Positions 18,039 through 26,335 of a stretch of 64,000 bases of DNA are shown in pieces. Each line of letters starts with the position of its first letter. Within the stretch, counting starts at the first letter, position 1. Under the pieces are notes generated by a model. It made no database searches, was not told where the DNA came from, and was given only the letters and a program-made list of their open reading frames with translations. The stretch is from PALSA-612 sp963846915 (GTDB lineage: Bacteria; Actinomycetota; Thermoleophilia; Gaiellales; Gaiellaceae), in NCBI GenBank assembly GCA_963846915.1, contig CAWJXV010000009.1, positions 930,001-994,000 on the forward strand, written 5' to 3'. Both the position numbers and the translations under genes were made by a program.

Positions 18039-18061
18039 CCTTGCAACACAGTGTTGCAAGG
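18039..18061. repeat. 23-bp perfect palindrome, copy A of the CCTTGCAACA motif
   Basis: Arms CCTTGCAACAC and GTGTTGCAAGG are exactly complementary around a single A. It lies between the two ketopantoate-reductase-family genes. A near-identical palindrome occurs at 47041-47063. The one-base centre makes a stable RNA hairpin unlikely, favouring a protein-binding site or a small palindromic repeat element. Confidence 0.7.
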
Positions 18062-18077
18062 CCCTCGAGGTGGCGGC

Positions 18078-18992
18078 TTGAGGGTTGCCGTGATCGGCTG
18101 CGGCGCCGTCGGCTCGCTGTTCGCGGCGGCGCTCGCGCAACTCGACGACGTCGAGGTCTGGGCCTACGACCTCGACGCGGCCCATGTCGCGGCGATCAAC
18201 GAGCACGGGCTGCGGATCACGGGCGCCGGCGAGCTCGTCGGCCGGATGCGCGCGACGACGCGCGCGGACGAGCTGCCGCACTGCGACTTCGGGATCGTGG
18301 CGGTCAAGAGCATGCACACCGATCGGGCCATGGCCGACACGGCGCACGCCTTCGCGGAAGGCGCGGTCTGCTCCGTTCAGAACGGCGCCGGCAACGAGGA
18401 GCTGGTCGCGAAGCACGTCCGCGAGGTGATCAGAGGCACGACCTTCCCGGCCGGTCACATCGTCGAGCCCGGGCACGTCGGCTGGGACACGAAGGGCGAC
18501 ACCCACATCGGGCCGTTCGAGCCGAGCCCGGCGCCGATGGACAAGGTCGAGGCGCTCGCGGACGCCTGCACCCGCGGGGGCATGCCGACGCATGCGCTCG
18601 AGGACGCGCGCGGCGCGCAGTGGCGGAAGCTGATCTTCAACGCGGCGTCGAACGCGATTGCCGCGCTGACCGGGCTCACGCACGGGCGGATCGCGGAACC
18701 CCCAACGCGAGACCTGGCGTGGGCGGTCATGGCCGAGGGCCGGACGGTCGCGGACGCGCAGGGGATCACGCTGGACATGTCGCCCGAGGAGCTGTTCGAC
18801 TTCGCCGCGCGCAAGCAGATCGCGTACGACCACAAGCCGTCGATGCTTCAGGACGTCGAGGCCGGGCGGCAGACGGAGATCGACTTCCTCAACGGCGCCA
18901 TCGTGGACTTCGGCGAGCGCCACGGGGTCGACGCGCCGCTCAACCGTGCGCTGACCGCACTCGTCAAGGGACTGGAGAGGAGCAACGGATGA
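18078..18992 (+). CDS. Ketopantoate reductase-family NADPH oxidoreductase, copy 2
   Basis: From the TTG at 18078 (RBS-like CGAGGTGG upstream) it begins RVAVIGCGAVGSLFAAALA, placing the Rossmann strand at residue 2. The GTG at 18051, inside the palindrome, would add nine residues. KSMHTDRAM, VQNGAGNEE and QWRKLIFNAASNAIAALTGL carry the family's catalytic lysine region; QTEIDFLNGAIV follows. About 304 residues. It is clearly a diverged relative of its neighbour, not a recent duplicate. It ends in an ATGA overlap with the M24 peptidase, so the three genes probably act in one pathway. Confidence 0.82.
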   Translation: MRVAVIGCGAVGSLFAAALAQLDDVEVWAYDLDAAHVAAINEHGLRITGAGELVGRMRATTRADELPHCDFGIVAVKSMHTDRAMADTAHAFAEGAVCSVQNGAGNEELVAKHVREVIRGTTFPAGHIVEPGHVGWDTKGDTHIGPFEPSPAPMDKVEALADACTRGGMPTHALEDARGAQWRKLIFNAASNAIAALTGLTHGRIAEPPTRDLAWAVMAEGRTVADAQGITLDMSPEELFDFAARKQIAYDHKPSMLQDVEAGRQTEIDFLNGAIVDFGERHGVDAPLNRALTALVKGLERSNG

Positions 18993-20132
18993 CGCAAACG
19001 CAGACGTCGCAGGCCGAGATCGAGCAGCGGTACGCCGCGGTACGAGCCGCCGCGGAGGCGAACGACGTCGACGCAGTCGTCGTCTCCGGCTCGGAGTACA
19101 CGGGCTTCGAGGGCGCGGTCCGCTACCTGTCGGGCTTTCGCATCCTCCACCGCTACGCCTACGTCGTCGTGCCGGTGGACGGCGACCCGGCGGTCGTCTT
19201 CCCGCGCGAGGCTCGCTGGGTCGGCGACCACGGCGAGGCGTGGATGGAGCAGGTGTTCGCCGAGCACCCCGGCGGCTGGATCGCCGACCGGGCGCGTGAC
19301 CACGGCTGGCGGCGCGTCGGCGTCAGCGGCCTCGACTTCGTGATGGCCGTGCGCGACTACCGTGCGCTCGCCGACGGGCCGGCCGAGATCGTTCCGTTCG
19401 ACGAGCAGTTCGACCTCGCCCGCGCGGTCAAGTCCGAGGCCGAGATCGAATCGGTGCGCGAGGGGATGCGGATCAACGAGGCCGGGGTCGAGGCGGTGCT
19501 GCGGGAGTACGAGGTGGGCAAGACCGAGGCCGAGCTGATGGGCGAGGCCGAGCGCGTGTTCACCGCCGCGGGCTGCTACCGGACGACGATGGACATGATC
19601 CTCGGCGGCCCCGACGGCGGCGCCTACCCGGAGTTCAAGTTCCCGTCAGCCGCGCGGCGGCTCGAGCGCGACGACCTCCTCCTCTACGGCCTCGAGATCG
19701 CCGGGCCGGGCGGTCACTGGGTCGAGTTCTCACGTCCGATCTGCGCCGGTCAGCCGTCCGCGGACACGCAGGCGGCGATGGACGCCTACCACGAGTACGC
19801 AGAGCGCAGCGCGCGGGACGATGAAGGCCGGGTCGACCGCACACGACGTCCACATGGCCGTCTCGAAGGGCTTCCACGACCGCGGTTTCCAGCTCGGCCA
19901 CGTGACCGGGCACTCGATCGGGATGACGATGATCGAGCACCCGCGGATCGGCGAGGGCAACGAGACCGTGCTGCGCGAGAACATGGTCGTCTCGATGCAC
20001 CCGCACGCGATCACGCAGGACGAGCGCACGTGCCTCTACATGCAGGACACCTGGCTCGTGACCGCGGACGGCGGTGTGCCCTTCTCGGACGTGCCGCTCA
20101 GGATCTACGACGGCTCCGAGGCAAACCTCTAG
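18989..20132 (+). CDS. M24-family (Xaa-Pro peptidase/creatinase-like) hydrolase, one frameshift
   Basis: Starts at an ATGA overlap. Residues 1-130 form the creatinase N-terminal domain (SGSEYTGFEGAVRYLSGF). The catalytic 'pita-bread' domain follows (SEAEIESVREGMRINEAGVEAVL). The frame breaks within a G/C run at 19810-19818 and resumes with STAHDVHMAV, then HVTGHSIGMTMIEHP and ENMVVSMHPHA, the C-terminal metal-ligand region. Corrected length is about 380 residues. Classical M24 Asp/Asp metal ligands are not obvious (YGLEIAGPGGHWVEFSRP), so it may be a non-peptidase M24 enzyme, as creatinase is. Substrate unknown. Confidence 0.78.
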
Positions 20133-20196
20133 GTCGCTGCCATTCTCGTCGGCCGTTTGTCGGCAAAGGACACGGCCGATCGTGGCCCCGGCACGG

Positions 20197-20418
20197 CTAG
20201 AGCTCGAACGAGATGCGCCACTCGCTGCGCAGGATCACCGCGTACACCTCGTCCGGTTGCGCCTTGCCGCCCGTCGCGTCCGCGACCGCCTGCCGGCGCG
20301 CCGCCTTCGCCGCCAGGCCCGGTTGCCGTCTCGCCTCGCCGACGAGCTCGTAGCGTCCCGGCTCCGTCTCGCGCAGTACGACGAATCCAGGCGCGCTTCG
20401 TTTGCCGCTGGTCGCCAT
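20197..20418 (-). CDS. Small conserved-looking hypothetical protein, 73 aa
   Basis: Reads from an ATG at 20418: SGKRSAPGFVVLRETEPGRYELVGEA, then a basic alanine-rich helix, ending SEWRISFEL. The pattern 'FVVLRE...WELVGEA...A..KAA...' resembles small single-domain actinobacterial proteins of unknown function. A TAGGTT -10-like box (20430-20435, minus strand) lies 11 nt upstream and overlaps the promoter of the divergent LLM gene. It fills a gap that would otherwise hold nothing. No function is proposed. Confidence 0.5.
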   Translation of the reverse strand: MATSGKRSAPGFVVLRETEPGRYELVGEARRQPGLAAKAARRQAVADATGGKAQPDEVYAVILRSEWRISFEL

Positions 20419-20429
20419 GGATACCACGA

Positions 20430-20442
20430 AACCTACTAGGCT
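20430..20442. promoter_or_regulatory. Overlapping divergent -10 boxes
   Basis: AACCTA-C-TAGGCT contains TAGGCT (20437-20442, plus strand), ending 6 nt before the GTG at 20449. It also contains TAGGTT (minus strand, 20435-20430), upstream of the small gene. The geometry resembles the divergent pair at 17052-17068. Confidence 0.45.
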
Positions 20443-20448
20443 CGCATC

Positions 20449-21513
20449 GTGTCCCGGCCCAATCTCGACATCTTCGTCGAAGCGCTGCCGCCCCGTCTCC
20501 AGATCGATTACGGCGTGCGCGCGGAGGACCGGGGTTTCCGTGCCGCCTGGTTCCCGGAGATCACGTTCGGCGACGCGTTCGGGCCGGCGACGGCCGTCGC
20601 GACGAAGAGTTCCCGCATCGGGCTCGGCACGGGCGTGGTCGGCATCTGGAGCCGTTCGGCAGTGACGATGGCGCTGCAGGCGGCGACGCTGAACGAGCTC
20701 TCCGACGGGCGGCTGCTGCTCGGCGTCGGGCTCCAGGCTCGCGGCTACGTCGAGGGCTGGCACGGCCAGCGCTACGAGCGGCCGGTGCGCGCGATGCGCG
20801 AGTACGTGACGATCCTGCGCCGCATCCTCTCCGGCGAGAACGTGACGTTCGAGGGCGAGATCTTCTCGGTCCGGGGCTTCCAGCTCATGATGCAGCCGCC
20901 CGAGCGGCCCGCGCAGATCTACATGGCGGCGATCGGCCCGCAGATGACGCGTCTGGCAGGCGAGCTCGCGGACGGGATCATCGGCTACTGCTACTCGGCC
21001 GAGTACGTGCGCGACACGGTGCTGCCCAACCTGCGCGCCGGAGCGGAGCGCGCGGGGCGCTCGCTCGACGGCTTCGACGTTGCCTGCGGCTTCCCGACGA
21101 TCGTCACGCCGGACGAGGCGGGGCTCGAGCAGATCAAGGGCCAGGTGATGATGTTCGCGACTGCGGGCAGCTCGTCCCCCGAGTACGCGACGAGCTTCGC
21201 CGCCGCCGGCCATGACGTGGCGCCGATCCAGGAGCGGGTCGACGCCGGTGACGTCGACGGCGCGCTCGGGCTGGTCACGGACGAGATGGCCGATGCGATG
21301 ACCATCGCCGGCTCGCCCGACCGCGTCCAACGGCGGATCGACGAGTACCGCGACGCCGGGCTGACGACCGTCGCGCTCAACCCGTCTCCGCCCGACGTCT
21401 GGTTCCCGCTCTATCAGGGGCACTTCCCGGACAGCGCGCTCGCGAAGATCCCCGAGTTCTCGTTCCCGGCGTACCTGGGCGTGATCGACGCAACGCTCGA
21501 TCTCCAGCCGTGA
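20449..21513 (+). CDS. LLM-class (F420-dependent) flavin oxidoreductase
   Basis: 354 residues with the luciferase-like TIM-barrel signature: DIFVEALPP, RGFRAAWFPEITFGDAF, SSRIGLGTGVVGIWSRS, QAATLNELSDGRLLLGVGLQ and YMAAIGPQMTRLAGELADG. The pattern fits F420-dependent N5,N10-methylenetetrahydromethanopterin-reductase-like enzymes rather than FMN alkanal monooxygenases; substrate unknown. The GTG start has a TAGGCT box 6 nt upstream and no ribosome site, so is probably leaderless. Its TGA overlaps the GTG of the amidinotransferase-fold gene. Confidence 0.82.
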   Translation: MSRPNLDIFVEALPPRLQIDYGVRAEDRGFRAAWFPEITFGDAFGPATAVATKSSRIGLGTGVVGIWSRSAVTMALQAATLNELSDGRLLLGVGLQARGYVEGWHGQRYERPVRAMREYVTILRRILSGENVTFEGEIFSVRGFQLMMQPPERPAQIYMAAIGPQMTRLAGELADGIIGYCYSAEYVRDTVLPNLRAGAERAGRSLDGFDVACGFPTIVTPDEAGLEQIKGQVMMFATAGSSSPEYATSFAAAGHDVAPIQERVDAGDVDGALGLVTDEMADAMTIAGSPDRVQRRIDEYRDAGLTTVALNPSPPDVWFPLYQGHFPDSALAKIPEFSFPAYLGVIDATLDLQP

Positions 21514-22638
21514 GCGGGCGCGAGTCGGTTCCGTTCCGCGTCGTCACCGCCGACGGCGAGACGATCGACCTCTCGTACTCGTCGCCGCGGCCGGCCGGCG
21601 GAGCACGACGAGATGGCGCTGCTCGAGGAGACGCCGTGGTTCGAGGCGGGCAAGCCGCTGCGCAACTACATGCTCCACGAGACCGACTTCTACGACGAGG
21701 TCGAGCAGATCTGGGGGACGCGCTGGGGCGCCGAGGGCATCGGGAAGCTCCGCGAGGTGCTCGTGTCGCGGCCGACGGAGAACGAGATCCGCCCCGAGTA
21801 CGCCGACGAGTGGCAGTACTACTACTCCTCCGCGGCCGGGAACGCCGACCTCGGCAGGCTGCAGGCGCAGTTCGACGAGTACTACGACGTCCTGCGGGCG
21901 AACGGCGTGCGCGTGCACTCCGTCGAGGCGCCGGTCCCGGCGATCGGGACGTACGGCTACATCAAGAACCTCGTCACGCTCGCCGGCGCGGGGCTCGTCG
22001 TGCGCGGAGGCGTGATCATGCACCGCTACGGCCTCGGCTCCTGGCAGCGCGGCCGCGAGGTGATCTGGGCGAAGGCGTTCGCCGCGCTGCAGCTCCCCGT
22101 CTACCTGACCATCCACGGCCGCGGCATCTGCGAGCCGGGCGCGGGGCGGTGGCTCGACTCCCAGACCTTCGTCTTCAACGAGAGCGTGGTCGCGAACGAG
22201 GAGGGGCTACGGCAGCTGCAGTTCGTGCTCGAAGGGCTCGGCATCGAGTTCGTGCTTGCGCACAGCCCGGGGTGGTACGACTCGATCGGCGGCGGCAACA
22301 TCGGCACGTCGCACATGGACATGGTCATGCTCGTCCCGGCCGAGCGCGTGGCCGTGGTCTCGCCGCACCTCGTCAACTACGGCTTCGTGCGTGAGCTCCT
22401 CCGGCGCGACTTCCGGATCGTCGAGGTGCCGGTCGAGGAGTACTGGGACCTGGCCGTGAACGGCGTCACCCTCGAGCCCGGCAAGGTCGTGATCAACAAA
22501 GGCTCGCCGACCGTCGTCGCCGGGCTCGAGTCCGCGGGCGTCGAGGTGATCGAGGTCGACTTCTCGGAGAGCCAGAGGTTCGCGATCGCCGGCCTCCACT
22601 GCGCCACGCTCGAGCTCGTCCGCGACCAGCCAGGCTAG
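21510..22638 (+). CDS. Amidinotransferase/dimethylarginine dimethylaminohydrolase-fold protein, N-terminal frameshift
   Basis: The core (ATG at 21613 onward) reads KLREVLVSRPTENEIRP, YIKNLVTLAGAGLVVRGG, HSPGWYDSIGGGNIGTSHMDM and a C-terminal catalytic-cysteine block IAGLHCATLELV, typical of guanidino-group-modifying pentein enzymes. A GTG at 21510 (GTGA overlap with the LLM gene) reads VPFRVVTADGETIDLSY. It joins the core after one apparent extra base near 21595-21605, giving about 375 residues. If the frameshift is real, translation would start at 21613 (341 residues). It probably hydrolyses or transfers an amidino group; the exact substrate is unknown. Confidence 0.75.
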
Positions 22639-23672
22639 TCGGCCCGACGCGACGAGAAGCGGGGCCGAAGCTCCGGCGGGATCGAGAACTCCTTGCCGCC
22701 GGTGATCCCGGCCGGGCGGAGGAGCAGGATCACCAGCATCACGACCGCGATCCCGACCAGGCTCGTTCCGCTCGGTGCCGTGATCGACAGGCCGAGGACG
22801 TGGATGCTGGTCTGGGCGTTGACGAGCAGGATGTTGAACAGGCTGATCGTGATCGCGCCGACGACCGCGCCGAACAGGCTCGAGATCCCGCCGACGACGA
22901 GCATCGCCAGGGTGAGGAAGGTCAGGTCGAGGTACACCTGGTTCGCCCCGATGCTGCCGAGCAGGTGGACGTAGAGGCCGCCGGCGAAGCCCGAGAGCGC
23001 GCCCGAGAGCGTGAACGCCAGCAGTCGCTGCCGGTGGATGTCGATCCCGGCCGCGCGCGCGGCGGCCGGATCCTCTCGGGCCGCACGCAGCTGACGCCCG
23101 AAACGGCTGCGCTGGTACGCGAACGCGATGACGATGACGGCGACGGCGCCGATCGTCGCCTGCCAGTAGTCGGTCGTGACGGGGATCAGCGACTCCACGG
23201 TGGCGCCCGGTCCGATGCTGTTCCAGTTGTAGAAGAGGTTGTACGTGATGCCGAGCACCGCGAGCGTGGCGATGCCGGCCGCGATCCCGGACAGGCGCAT
23301 CAGCGGGATTCCGACGACGAAGGCGTAGACGCCGCCCAACCCCGCGGCGAGCACGAGCGACCAGACGTTCGAGATCGAGTGGTCGCGCAGCAGCGGGAAC
23401 AGCGTCGTCATGACACCGGGCTTCACGTCGGACGGGATCGTCAGCACCCCGGCCGCAAACGCTCCCACAGCCACGAAGCTGACCTGCCCGAAGGAGATCA
23501 CGCCCGAGTTGCCGACGAACACGTAGAGGGCGGCGACGATGGCCACGTACACGATCGCGGTCTGGTACTTGACCTGGTCCGCGGACGAGACAAAGAGCGC
23601 GGAGCAGAGCGCGAGCAGTGCGACGAGCGCCACCGGGCCGAGCAGCTGTTCCAGGCCTCTCGTCCGGCTCAT
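22635..23672 (-). CDS. livM: Branched-chain amino acid-type ABC transporter permease LivM (cluster 1)
   Basis: 345 residues with 9-10 hydrophobic segments and the family blocks YVFVGNSGVISFGQVSFVAVGAFAAG, AAREDPAAARAAGIDIHRQRLLAFTLSGALSGFAGGLY (the cytoplasmic coupling loop) and LVVGGISSLFGAVVGA. It is the last gene of a minus-strand operon livK-G-F-H-M. The ends of this gene and the amidinohydrolase overlap by 4 bp. LivHM permeases carry branched amino acids, but also amides, urea and short aromatic acids, so the substrate is open. Confidence 0.88.
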   Translation of the reverse strand: MSRTRGLEQLLGPVALVALLALCSALFVSSADQVKYQTAIVYVAIVAALYVFVGNSGVISFGQVSFVAVGAFAAGVLTIPSDVKPGVMTTLFPLLRDHSISNVWSLVLAAGLGGVYAFVVGIPLMRLSGIAAGIATLAVLGITYNLFYNWNSIGPGATVESLIPVTTDYWQATIGAVAVIVIAFAYQRSRFGRQLRAAREDPAAARAAGIDIHRQRLLAFTLSGALSGFAGGLYVHLLGSIGANQVYLDLTFLTLAMLVVGGISSLFGAVVGAITISLFNILLVNAQTSIHVLGLSITAPSGTSLVGIAVVMLVILLLRPAGITGGKEFSIPPELRPRFSSRRAD

Positions 23673-23724
23673 ACCCGCTCTGCTCCTGCCCGCCGCATCG
23701 CAACGCGGTCGCGATGCCGCGCAA

Positions 23725-23746
23725 GGGGGAACCTCCCGGTTCCCCC
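23725..23746. repeat. REP-like hairpin between livM and livH
   Basis: GGGGGAACC-TCCC-GGTTCCCCC is a perfect 9-bp stem with a 4-nt loop. Its 16-bp core recurs in inverted orientation at 24736-24751. No T-tract follows on either strand, so it is better read as an intergenic repeat or processing hairpin than a classical terminator. Confidence 0.6.
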
Positions 23747-23778
23747 GAGCCCCCCTCCCCGAGCGGGTAGGAGCACGC

Positions 23779-24696
23779 TCATACCCGCTCCGCCGATCCC
23801 CGGCCGCGGGCGAACAGGCCTGCCGGGCGCAGGAGCAGGGCGACGATCACGGCCAGGTAGATCACCGACGGCATGTAGACGTTCGACGTGAACGGCGTCT
23901 CCCCGGACGAGGGCAGCTCGGCGCCGACCAGCGAGATCGCGAAGCCGATCGCGAAGCCGCCGAGCGTGGCCGAGGAGAGCCGGTCGATCCCTCCGGCGAC
24001 GACGCCGACGAGCACGAAGAGGGTCTCGTACAGGCCGGTCGTAGGGTTGACCGAGGCCGTACTCACGCTGAGCACGACTGCCGCCACTGCCGCGAGCACA
24101 CCCGAGACGGCGACGGCGGCCATGATCACGGTGTCCGCTTTGACGCCGAGCAGCCGGGCGGTTCGGAAGTCCATCGATGCGGCACGCATCTGCAGGCCGA
24201 TCGACGTCCGGTTCAGAAGCAGCGCCAGCCCGCCGAGCGACACGATCCCGGCGCCGATGGCGACGAGCGACACCCAACGGACGTGCAGCGACCCGATCGT
24301 GACCGCCTGGTTGAGTTGCGCGAGCGTCCCGACCGGGTCGCCGACGATTCCCTGCTGGCGGTACGTGTACTGGACGAGCGCGCCGTTCTCGAGCAGGAAC
24401 GCGAGCGCGAAGGTGGCGACGAGCATGGTCGAGGGGTCGGCCGTCCGCAGCGGCCGGAACGCGATCCGCTCCATCAGGAGCGACGCGACGACCGCGACGA
24501 GCACGGCGGCGAGGACGCTTGCGGCGTCAGGCCAGGTGTCGGTGAACGCGAGCGTGTAGGCGGCGACCATGATCAGCTGGCCGTAGGCGAAGTTGATCAG
24601 GCGGAGCACGCCGAACACGAGCCCGATCCCGACCGCGATGAGCGCGAAGACGGCGCCGAGTCCGACCGCGTCGATCAGGTTCTGGACGTGGATCAT
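23779..24696 (-). CDS. livH: Branched-chain amino acid-type ABC transporter permease LivH (cluster 1)
   Basis: 305 residues from the ATG at 24696 (AGAGGT ribosome site 6-11 nt upstream). The N-terminus is LIDAVGLGAVFALIAVGIGLVFGVLRLINFAYGQLIMVAAY, the LivH hallmark. ERIAFRPLRTADPSTMLVATFALAFLLENGAL and the coupling loop RAASMDFRTARLLGVKAD follow, then VLVGVVAGGIDRLSSATLGGFAIG. Eight membrane segments are expected. The frame is open upstream to 24810 but that part crosses hairpins and is not coding-like. Confidence 0.88.
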   Translation of the reverse strand: MIHVQNLIDAVGLGAVFALIAVGIGLVFGVLRLINFAYGQLIMVAAYTLAFTDTWPDAASVLAAVLVAVVASLLMERIAFRPLRTADPSTMLVATFALAFLLENGALVQYTYRQQGIVGDPVGTLAQLNQAVTIGSLHVRWVSLVAIGAGIVSLGGLALLLNRTSIGLQMRAASMDFRTARLLGVKADTVIMAAVAVSGVLAAVAAVVLSVSTASVNPTTGLYETLFVLVGVVAGGIDRLSSATLGGFAIGFAISLVGAELPSSGETPFTSNVYMPSVIYLAVIVALLLRPAGLFARGRGSAERV

Positions 24697-24719
24697 GGGC
24701 AGACCTCTGGCCCATGATC
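24691..24719 (-). promoter_or_regulatory. Inverted repeat enclosing the livH ribosome site and start codon
   Basis: GATCATGGG and CCCATGATC are perfect 9-bp arms separated by 11 nt. On the minus-strand mRNA the loop contains the AGAGGT ribosome site, and the 3' arm contains the livH ATG. Folding would bury the start codon, giving a possible translational control; this is inferred from sequence only. Confidence 0.4.
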
Positions 24720-24735
24720 GGGGAGGGGTCCCAGT

Positions 24736-24751
24736 GGAACCGGGAGGTTCC
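24736..24751. repeat. REP-like hairpin, inverted copy
   Basis: GGAACC-GGGA-GGTTCC is the exact reverse complement of the core of the hairpin at 23728-23743. It lies in the livF-livH gap with a third hairpin of similar composition at 24783-24812. Confidence 0.55.
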
Positions 24752-24782
24752 CCGACCAGGTCGGCATCTGGAAGAAGGGGGT

Positions 24783-24812
24783 CCGTGGGGGAAACATGGG
24801 TTTCCCCCACGG
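24783..24812. terminator. Strong 13-bp hairpin between livF and livH
   Basis: Arms CCGTGGGGGAAAC and GTTTCCCCCACGG are perfectly complementary around the loop ATGG. It lies 24 bp past the livF stop. No T-tract follows on the minus strand. It may be a terminator/attenuator or 3' stabiliser that separates expression of livGF from livHM. Confidence 0.45.
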
Positions 24813-24835
24813 GAGCGAGCGTGTCGCGAGCGGCG

Positions 24836-25556
24836 TCACGAGGCCAGGTACGCGGCGACGATGCGCTCGGTGTCGTGGGCGTCGGCCGGGGTCAGGGTCA
24901 TGCGCATCTCGCCGTTCGTCATCACGTAGGTGCGGTCGGCGAGCGCGACCGTGCGCTGGGCGCGCTGCTCGACGAGCAGCACGGTCACGCCCCGCTCGCG
25001 GATCCTCGTGAGTGCGTCGAAGACGACGTCCACGATCGTCGGGGCGAGCCCGAGCGACGGCTCGTCGAGGAGCAGGACGGACGGGCTCGCCACGAGCGCG
25101 CGGGCGATCGCGAGCTGCTGCTGCTGACCGCCCGAGAGCACCCCGGCCTGCCTCGTCCGGAACTCCCGGACGACCGGGAACAGCCCCTCGACCCACTCGC
25201 GGTCCTGCTCGATGCCGTCGCGCCTCGTCGCGGCCGACGAGCCCGAGGCGCAGGTTCTCCTCGACGGTCAGCTCGGCGAAGATCCTGCGCCCTTCCGGGA
25301 CGAGGGCGATGCCTGCCCGCGCGATCGTCTCCGGCTTCCTGCCGACGATCGACGCGCCGGCGAGGCGGATGTCGCCGGATCTCGGCCGGACGAGACCGGT
25401 GATCGCGTGCAGAGTCGTCGACTTGCCCGCCCCGTTCGGGCCGATCAGTCCGACGATCTCCCCTTTCCCGACGGTCAGATCGAGCTTTCGGACCGCCGGA
25501 ACCGATCCGTAGCTGACCGAGAGGTCGTCCAGCTCGAGCGCAGGGGCAGTGCTCAT
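24836..25556 (-). CDS. livF: Liv-type ABC transporter ATP-binding protein LivF (cluster 1), one frameshift
   Basis: The ATG at 25556 overlaps the livG stop (ATGA). The N-terminal half has LDDLSVSYGSVPAVRKLDLTV and Walker A GLIGPNGAGKST, then GIALVPEGRRIFAELTVEENL. Near 25218-25226 the frame shifts. The other frame supplies REWVEGLFPVV, the signature LSGGQQQQLAIARAL, Walker B VLLLDEPSLGLAP and a C-terminus ending RIVAAYLAS. The corrected protein is about 239 residues, the LivF norm. Both ATPase halves are fully conserved, so a one-base sequence error is the likeliest explanation. Confidence 0.85.
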
Positions 25557-26329
25557 CCGGTCCCCTCGTGGACAGCGCTCTCGCCGAGATAGGCAGCCGT
25601 GACGTCGAGGTTGCCGCGGATCTCCTGCGGCGTCCCCTGGGCGAGCGTACGGCCCTGGTCGAGCACGTGGATCCGGTCGCAGACCTCCATGATCAGCGCC
25701 ATGTTGTGGTCGATCAGCAGCACGCCCGCCTCGTAGTCGTCGCGCACCTGGCGGATGACTGCGGCGAAGTCGGGTACCTCCGCTTCCGGGAGGCCCGCCG
25801 CAGGCTCGTCCATGAGCACGAACCTCGGTGCGGTCGCGAGCGCCCGTGCGACGCCGAGCTTGCGCTCGTCGCCGTGAGCGAGCGTTGCCGCGGGCCTCGA
25901 GCCGTAGCCCTCCAGGCCGAGGAGATCGAGCAGCGCCGCCGCGCGCCGACGGGCCTGGCGGCTGCGCGCGCCGGAGCCGAGCGCGGCCACCTCGACGTTC
26001 TCCCGGACGGACAGCGATCCGAACGAGCGGCTGTGCTGGAACGTGCGGGCGAGCCCGGCGCGACCGCGGCGGTGCGGGCTCCAGGAGGTGATCAGCTCAT
26101 CGCCGAGCGCGACCGAGCCCGAGCTCGGGAGGTCGAAGCCGGTGATCACGTTGACGAGCGTCGTCTTGCCGGCGCCGTTCGGGCCGATCAGCCCGACGAC
26201 TTCGTGGCGGTGCAACTCGATGTCGACGCCACGCAGCGCGTGGACGCCCTCGAAGGCGCGCGAGACGGCGGTGGCCCGGAGACTGCCCCCGGGCCACCGA
26301 TTCGCCTCACGCGAGACGTCGTTCGTCAA
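25553..26329 (-). CDS. livG: Liv-type ABC transporter ATP-binding protein LivG (cluster 1)
   Basis: 258 residues. Walker A GLIGPNGAGKTTLVNVITGF is near residues 47-58. LARTFQHSRSFGSLSVRENV follows. The signature is degenerate (AHGDERKLGVARAL replaces LSGG), as is common in LivG. Walker B is FVLMDEPAAGLPEAE, with the switch histidine in LLIDHNMALIMEV. The C-terminus is NLDVTAAYLGE. It starts 7 bp after the livK stop and overlaps livF by 4 bp. It forms the ATPase pair with LivF. Confidence 0.88.
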   Translation of the reverse strand: MTNDVSREANRWPGGSLRATAVSRAFEGVHALRGVDIELHRHEVVGLIGPNGAGKTTLVNVITGFDLPSSGSVALGDELITSWSPHRRGRAGLARTFQHSRSFGSLSVRENVEVAALGSGARSRQARRRAAALLDLLGLEGYGSRPAATLAHGDERKLGVARALATAPRFVLMDEPAAGLPEAEVPDFAAVIRQVRDDYEAGVLLIDHNMALIMEVCDRIHVLDQGRTLAQGTPQEIRGNLDVTAAYLGESAVHEGTG

Positions 26330-26335
26330 TGCCGC

